37,119 bases of DNA from contig WGNA01000026.1 of assembly GCA_016124755.1 (NCBI GenBank), positions 1-37,119 of the forward strand. Direction: 5' to 3'. This stretch comes from Bacteroidota bacterium (GTDB lineage Bacteria; Bacteroidota; Bacteroidia; NS11-12g; UBA9320). Below the pieces are notes generated by a model. It searched no databases, was not told the DNA's origin, and saw only the letters and a list, made by a program, of their open reading frames with translations. The position numbers were made by a program, and so were the translations under genes. Of the stretch, positions 32,915 through 37,119 are shown piece by piece. Position 1 is the first letter of the stretch. Every line of letters starts with the position of its first letter.

Positions 32915-33046
32915 ATGAAAAACTATATTTTGATGAGTGATATAATTGGAAGCAGCTTGAAAGATCAAAAGAGTTTGATGGCAAATTTTAAAAAATGCAC
33001 AAAACACTTTAATGAAAAACACGATCAGAACATATTATCGCACTAA
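32915..33046 (+). pseudogene. Short open frame resembling the truncated N-terminus of a SatD-like protein
   Basis: An ATG at 32915 opens 43 residues beginning MKNYILMSDIIGSSLKDQ and ending NEKHDQNILSH before TAA at 33044-33046. The opening ([IL]xMxDIIxSS) resembles the N-terminus of SatD-family and related Bacteroidota proteins, which are several times longer. The frame stops where it meets the end of the convergent flavoprotein gene. I infer a 5' remnant of a lost gene, perhaps trimmed by the rearrangement that joined it to the neighbouring gene. A genuine small protein cannot be excluded. Confidence 0.4.
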
Positions 33047-34263
33047 AAACTTCCGGCAATAGTTTTCCCGGCTAAATAACCACTTGTCCAGGCGGACTGA
33101 AAATTAAATCCTCCCGTAACGGCATCAATGTTTAACGCCTCGCCGACAACATACAAATGCGGATAACGAAGACATTCGAACGTATCTGAATTTATTTCAG
33201 ACAAATCCACACCACCGGCGGTAACAAATTCCTCTTTAAACGTGCTTTTTCCGTGAACGGGAAGTCTTGAGGCACACAGCAAATCCACCAAAATCTGCCG
33301 GTTCTTTTTTCCGGTTTCCGCCCAATTTCGGTTCTCATTTAATCCGGCAGTAAGGCACACTTTTTCCCAGAATCGTTTAGGCAATCCGAACAAAGGATTT
33401 TTTAATACATAACTTTTGGGATGCTGTTCTGCATAACTCAACAACTCGCGATTCACCTGATCTTTGGGCAATCCCGTCCAATTGATTTTTAGTTCAAACT
33501 GATAATTTACTTCTGCAAAATCCCGTGCACCGAATGCCGATAATTTTAAAACAGCCGGCCCCGAAAGACCGCGATGCGTGATGAGCAGAGGGCCGCTCAC
33601 TTGTGTATTTTTATAACTAAGTACAGTTTCCGGAAAACTGATTCCAGCTAATTCTGAAATAAGTTCGGAACGGATTTCAAATGTAAAAAGCGACGGAACC
33701 GGTGAAATCATTTTTAACCCGAGCTGCGACAACAAATTCCAGATCTGTTTATTTCCACCGCTCGCCACAACCAATTTAGAACAGGTAAATCGATTTTTAT
33801 CGGAATAAACAGAAAAACAGTTTTCAGTGATTTCTATTTTTACAATCCGGCATTTGGTTTCTATTTGTACATGGTAATCATCGGCCGTTCGCATAAGGCA
33901 ATTTGCGATGGTGAGTGATTTATCGGTAACCGGAAACATCCTTCCATCGGCTTCTGTCTTTAATTCAACACCTTTATCTGCAAACCATTCAACTGTGTTT
34001 TTACAATTAAATTTTTTAAAAGGTTTCAGAAGAAATTCCTTTCCGCGAGGATAAAATTCAATGAGTTCTTTGGGATTAAAACAAGCGTGCGTTACATTAC
34101 ATCGACCGCCTCCTGAAATCAAAACTTTGGAGAGCACTTTATCGCTTCCTTCCGCAATTAATATGTTCAGTGAAGGATGTTTTTCTGCAATCGAATTCGC
34201 TGTAAAAAATCCGGCTGCTCCTCCGCCGACAATAATTACATCAAAATGCCGGTCGGAAATCAT
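33043..34263 (-). CDS. HI0933/BaiN-type NAD(P)/FAD-dependent oxidoreductase (aminoacetone oxidase-like flavoprotein)
   Basis: 406 residues. The N-terminal dinucleotide-binding motif is FDVIIVGGGAAGFFTANSIA, and the family signature KVLISGGGRCNVTHA follows at about residues 45-60. Further landmarks are FPVTDKSLTIANCL, VVASGGN, LITHRGLSGPAVLKLS and the C-terminal FAD-binding end VTAGGVDLSEI, LYVVGEALNIDAVTGGFNFQ and SAWTSGYLAG. All parts are intact. The physiological substrate of the family is not well established. Its ATG overlaps the stop of the upstream DUF2797 gene (TGATG), indicating a two-gene operon. Confidence 0.88.
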   Translation of the reverse strand: MISDRHFDVIIVGGGAAGFFTANSIAEKHPSLNILIAEGSDKVLSKVLISGGGRCNVTHACFNPKELIEFYPRGKEFLLKPFKKFNCKNTVEWFADKGVELKTEADGRMFPVTDKSLTIANCLMRTADDYHVQIETKCRIVKIEITENCFSVYSDKNRFTCSKLVVASGGNKQIWNLLSQLGLKMISPVPSLFTFEIRSELISELAGISFPETVLSYKNTQVSGPLLITHRGLSGPAVLKLSAFGARDFAEVNYQFELKINWTGLPKDQVNRELLSYAEQHPKSYVLKNPLFGLPKRFWEKVCLTAGLNENRNWAETGKKNRQILVDLLCASRLPVHGKSTFKEEFVTAGGVDLSEINSDTFECLRYPHLYVVGEALNIDAVTGGFNFQSAWTSGYLAGKTIAGSF

Positions 34264-35075
34264 CAGGCTTCAAATGCGATTTTATAACCGGAATGGCTTC
34301 GGATATTAATTACGCTGCCGTCTTCGAAAATCAAATACTGACCTTTTATTCCTATTAATTTTTTTTCAATCAACGGTGATTTGTCGAGTTTCAAACTGGT
34401 GACTTTCGCCGGATTCGCCAATAACGGATAATGAATTTCTGTAATCGAATCATTCGAAGAAATATATTGGGAAAGATTATCCGGAACGTGTTGCGCCATT
34501 TCTGATTTTAATGCTAAAAGATCCGCCTTTTCGTGCCCGCCTTTCAGCATTTGTTGCCAGTTTGTTTTATCCGAAATAAAATCCTTGAGTGCAACTTCTA
34601 TTAATCCTGCCGCCTGTCGATACGGAGTTTCTGCCAACCGGATTGCCTGTTCCGCTCCCTGATCAATCCAGCGAGTCGGAATCTGCAAATTGCGGGTAAC
34701 GCCGACTTTTACATCCGCTGTTTGTGCCAGATAAACCGTGTGCGGTGTCATGTGATGCTTCATTTCATATTCAAAATCACGCAGGGCAATTCCCTCGTGA
34801 ATTCGGCTGAGTTCGGGACGAATGATGCTTGGAGATGCTTCCGGAGAATTTTGAAATGCATCGTAACTCATTCCTTCGCCAAACGTTTTTTTTATTTTTT
34901 TACCGGTTACCACGCAATGGATTTCATGCAGAAATTCGATGTGAACTTCTTTGCCGATAAAAGGATTCAGGTGTACGAATTCGCCTTCTTCTAAAATGTT
35001 ATAAAGTGGAAGATCGTATCGAACCGTTTCCTGAAGTTCGGTTTCCATCTTCCGCAGATTGCCTTCCCATCTCAT
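34263..35075 (-). CDS. DUF2797 family protein
   Basis: 270 residues from the ATG at 35075 (a second Met at residue 10 is possible). The family core is clear: CVVTGKKIKKTFGEGMSYDAF, SIIRPELSRIHEGIALRD, KHHMTPHTVYLAQTADVKVG and VTRNLQIPTRWIDQGAEQA. Only one of the usually multiple zinc-type cysteines is visible (in HCVVTG), so metal binding as in other lineages is doubtful. The biochemical function is not established. It is translationally coupled to the flavoprotein gene and divergent from the M14 peptidase gene. Confidence 0.88.
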   Translation of the reverse strand: MRWEGNLRKMETELQETVRYDLPLYNILEEGEFVHLNPFIGKEVHIEFLHEIHCVVTGKKIKKTFGEGMSYDAFQNSPEASPSIIRPELSRIHEGIALRDFEYEMKHHMTPHTVYLAQTADVKVGVTRNLQIPTRWIDQGAEQAIRLAETPYRQAAGLIEVALKDFISDKTNWQQMLKGGHEKADLLALKSEMAQHVPDNLSQYISSNDSITEIHYPLLANPAKVTSLKLDKSPLIEKKLIGIKGQYLIFEDGSVINIRSHSGYKIAFEA

Positions 35076-35128
35076 GCGGCGAATATGCGCTCTTTTCGTG
35101 AATTGAATTTTGTGATGTTGTCACATCC

Positions 35129-35136
35129 TATTTTTG
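35129..35136 (+). promoter_or_regulatory. -7 promoter box for the M14 peptidase gene
   Basis: TATTTTTG is an exact TAnnTTTG match, followed by ATGA and the ATG at 35141, so the predicted transcript is leaderless. A TGTGA-N5-TCACA dyad (35111-35125) sits just upstream and could be an operator. Confidence 0.5.
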
Positions 35137-35140
35137 ATGA

Positions 35141-36880
35141 ATGAAATTTCCTTTCGTTTTCGCGATAATAATTAGTCTGATGGCATTTGGTTGTGGCAAA
35201 AAAAGCGATCCACCTGTGCCTCCGTTTTTGCTTCCCGGCCATCAGAATAAAACGCCTACATACGAAGAAGGAATTGAGTTCTGGAGAGAAATGGCGGATC
35301 ATTATGCCGAAATACAATTGTTTGAATTCGGCGAAACCGATGCCGGATATCCGTTGCATTTGGTGGTTATCAGCAACCGGATTTCTCCCGATTTGCGAAC
35401 GGCACTCGAAACACCGCATCAGAAATTATTAATCAATAATGCCATTCATCCGGGTGAACCAGATGGTGTTGATGCGTCCATGGTTTTTGCACATGAACTC
35501 ATGACAGTTGATTCATTGAAATTAAATTTAGCCGCAACCGATATTTTTATTATTCCTTTTTACAACATTGGAGGGGCGCTGAACCGAAACAGTACTTCGC
35601 GTGCAAATCAGAACGGACCGGAGGAATACGGTTTCAGAGGAAACGCACAGAATCTGGATCTCAACCGGGATTTTATTAAATGCGATTCTAAAAATGCCAG
35701 ATCATTTGCCTGGCTGATCCATCAATTAGATCCCGATTTTTATATCGAAACCCATGTTAGCAACGGCGCTGATTATCCTTACGTAATGACGTATCTCGCA
35801 ACTCAGGAAGATGTGATTGGAGGAGAGATGGGTAAGATTTTACGCAATTCAGTTACTCCGATTCTAAAACAAAGTATGATCGCCCGTGGGTTTGAAATGG
35901 CACCATACGTAAATGTTTTCAACCAGTCACCCGATTCAGGATTCGCTTGTTTTTACGATCAACCCAGATATTCGTCGGGATATCTGTCGCTTTTCGGAAT
36001 TCCGGGATTTATAACCGAAACCCACATGCTGAAACCCTATGCTCAAAGGGTGAATGCGACGCTGGCTTTCTTACATTGCGGGCTTGAAATGATGCAAAGA
36101 ACAAGATTGCAGGATATCAAAGATGCCGACCGAGAATACTTGAAAGGAGCAACTCGTATTTCCATCGATTGGGCATTAGATTCAACCGTACTTGATTCCA
36201 TTTATTTTAAAGGATATGAAGCAGGGTTGCGGGAAAGTGAAGTGAGTGGTTTTGACCGGTTGTTTTACGATCGTACGAAAAGATGGGAAAGAAATATACC
36301 GTATTGGAGTCGGATGAAACCCACAGTTACGGTAACCGTTCCCGACCGTTATATTTTAAGACGTGGATTTTCGGATGTGGAAGATCGCCTGCGAATGAAC
36401 GGAGTGCGTATGGAGCCGGTGGGGAAGGATACAGTGCTGGAAGTGGAGGTTTATTTAATTGATACATTTTCGACCTCAACGGCACCTTACGAAAAGCATT
36501 ATTTTCATTACAAAACCCGAATTAAAAAAGAACAACGACGGGTAAAAATTCATGCGAATGATTATTTTATTTACACCAACGATACGTATAAAAAATACCT
36601 TGTTACAGTGTTAGAACCCGAATGCCCGGATGCGTTTTTTAACTGGAATTTTTTCGATGCGATTTTGCAGCAGAAGGAATGGTTTTCATCTTATGTTTTT
36701 GAAGACGAGGCAGCGCATTTATTAGAAGAAAATCCGGAATTAAAAGCGGAGTTCGAAAAACAAAAATCTAATCCGGAATTTGCAAATAATCCGAACGAAC
36801 AACTCATCTGGATTTACCGGCACAGCGATCGGTATGAAAAAGAGCATTTGTTGTATCCGGTGTATCGATATTTTGAATAA
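35141..36880 (+). CDS. M14-family zinc carboxypeptidase-like lipoprotein
   Basis: 579 residues. A lipoprotein signal (MKFPFVFAIIISLMAFGC, acylated Cys18) is followed by a proline-rich linker. The catalytic domain shows the M14 zinc set HPGEPDG (H103, E106) and H205 in IETHVSNG, with LNLDLNRDF-like residues near 171-178 and a candidate catalytic Glu at ITETHM (residue 293). The last roughly 240 residues form a beta-rich C-terminal region of unknown role. It is predicted to cleave peptides at the cell envelope. Upstream are a TAnnTTTG box and a dyad; no neighbouring gene points to a specific substrate. Some Bacteroidota M14 members have atypical specificity, so carboxypeptidase activity is inferred. 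Confidence 0.85.
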   Translation: MKFPFVFAIIISLMAFGCGKKSDPPVPPFLLPGHQNKTPTYEEGIEFWREMADHYAEIQLFEFGETDAGYPLHLVVISNRISPDLRTALETPHQKLLINNAIHPGEPDGVDASMVFAHELMTVDSLKLNLAATDIFIIPFYNIGGALNRNSTSRANQNGPEEYGFRGNAQNLDLNRDFIKCDSKNARSFAWLIHQLDPDFYIETHVSNGADYPYVMTYLATQEDVIGGEMGKILRNSVTPILKQSMIARGFEMAPYVNVFNQSPDSGFACFYDQPRYSSGYLSLFGIPGFITETHMLKPYAQRVNATLAFLHCGLEMMQRTRLQDIKDADREYLKGATRISIDWALDSTVLDSIYFKGYEAGLRESEVSGFDRLFYDRTKRWERNIPYWSRMKPTVTVTVPDRYILRRGFSDVEDRLRMNGVRMEPVGKDTVLEVEVYLIDTFSTSTAPYEKHYFHYKTRIKKEQRRVKIHANDYFIYTNDTYKKYLVTVLEPECPDAFFNWNFFDAILQQKEWFSSYVFEDEAAHLLEENPELKAEFEKQKSNPEFANNPNEQLIWIYRHSDRYEKEHLLYPVYRYFE

Positions 36881-36977
36881 AAGCCAAAAACGAAAATGCG
36901 AAAATCGAATTTTCGTCGCACGCTGGATTTCGTTTAAGCTTCATGTTGGATTTCGCTTAAGTTTTAATGCTTCTCCG
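36881..36977. other. Hairpin and short tandem repeat downstream of the M14 gene
   Basis: A seven-pair stem CGAAAAT-CGA-ATTTTCG lies at 36899-36915 without a strong T-run, so it is at most a weak terminator. It is followed by two imperfect copies of TGGATTTCGTTTAAGCTTCA (starting 36924 and 36947, period 23). Confidence 0.4.
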
Positions 36978-37119
36978 CATAATTACACCAACTTCTGGAT
37001 CACTTCATTTTTTGTATTAAAAAGTTCAAAATGAATCGTGCGAAGCGGATCTAAAACAAGAATAGGAACGCGTGGGTGGTCCGTCGGAAAGGCGGGATAG
37101 CCCCGGCGGGAATTTGTCA
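36978..37119. repeat. Second copy of the repeated element found at 12665-12806 (truncated by the window end)
   Basis: It aligns without a gap to 12665-12806 over 142 bases with about 17 differences by my count. The blocks starting GTGCGAAGCGGATCTAAAAC and containing GGCGGGATAGCCCCGGC are identical. It lies downstream of the M14 gene in intergenic DNA and presumably continues past the window. Confidence 0.8.

Overview
The window is a chromosomal segment of a Bacteroidota bacterium, most likely Flavobacteriales-like (my inference). The evidence is a SecD-SecF fusion, two secreted proteins with C-terminal type IX secretion (T9SS) sorting domains, a Bacteroidota-type Lgt, a DUF2797 protein, and many TAnnTTTG-type -7 promoter boxes in place of Shine-Dalgarno-rich leaders. 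No tRNA, rRNA, CRISPR array, prophage or intact transposase gene was seen.

Layout. 1-380: 3' end of a secreted protein gene and a bidirectional terminator. 428-5075 (minus): mtaB, a PlsC-type acyltransferase and dnaG. 5211-6793 (plus): an M20D amidohydrolase overlapping a YraN-family gene. 6890-8005: the ribosomal operon rpsF-rpsR-rplI. 8081-8437 (minus): an A-type Fe-S carrier. 8521-10740: a one-helix membrane protein, then a 5'-nucleotidase split into two exported proteins encoded in reverse domain order. 10865-12301: dnaA. 12302-13211: no intact gene, but a small lipoprotein gene that appears to be broken by a roughly 285-bp repeated element and also carries a frameshift. 13212-16232 (minus): secDF. 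16480-20549: two overlapping paralogous T9SS cargo genes. 20544-21197 (minus): udk. 21381-28096: a TetR-TolC-adaptor-RND efflux operon. 28097-29828: a terminator, a 1.4-kb composite repeat array built around a degenerate GTAACN hexamer, and a separate palindrome. 29829-31061: lgt. 31105-32777: two tandem paralogous exported proteins. 32778-33042: three 19-bp repeats at an exact 29-bp period, then a truncated open frame. 33043-35075 (minus): a flavoprotein and DUF2797 pair. 35141-36880: an M14-type lipoprotein peptidase. 36881-37119: a second copy of the repeated element, running off the window.

Most genes are housekeeping (translation, replication initiation and priming, tRNA modification, Sec export, lipoprotein maturation, Fe-S delivery). 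The efflux operon is a self-contained regulated unit. The unusual content lies in the intergenic DNA: the insertion in the lipoprotein gene, the hexamer array and the periodic 19-bp repeats. I did not find a clearly new multi-gene defence or metabolic system.
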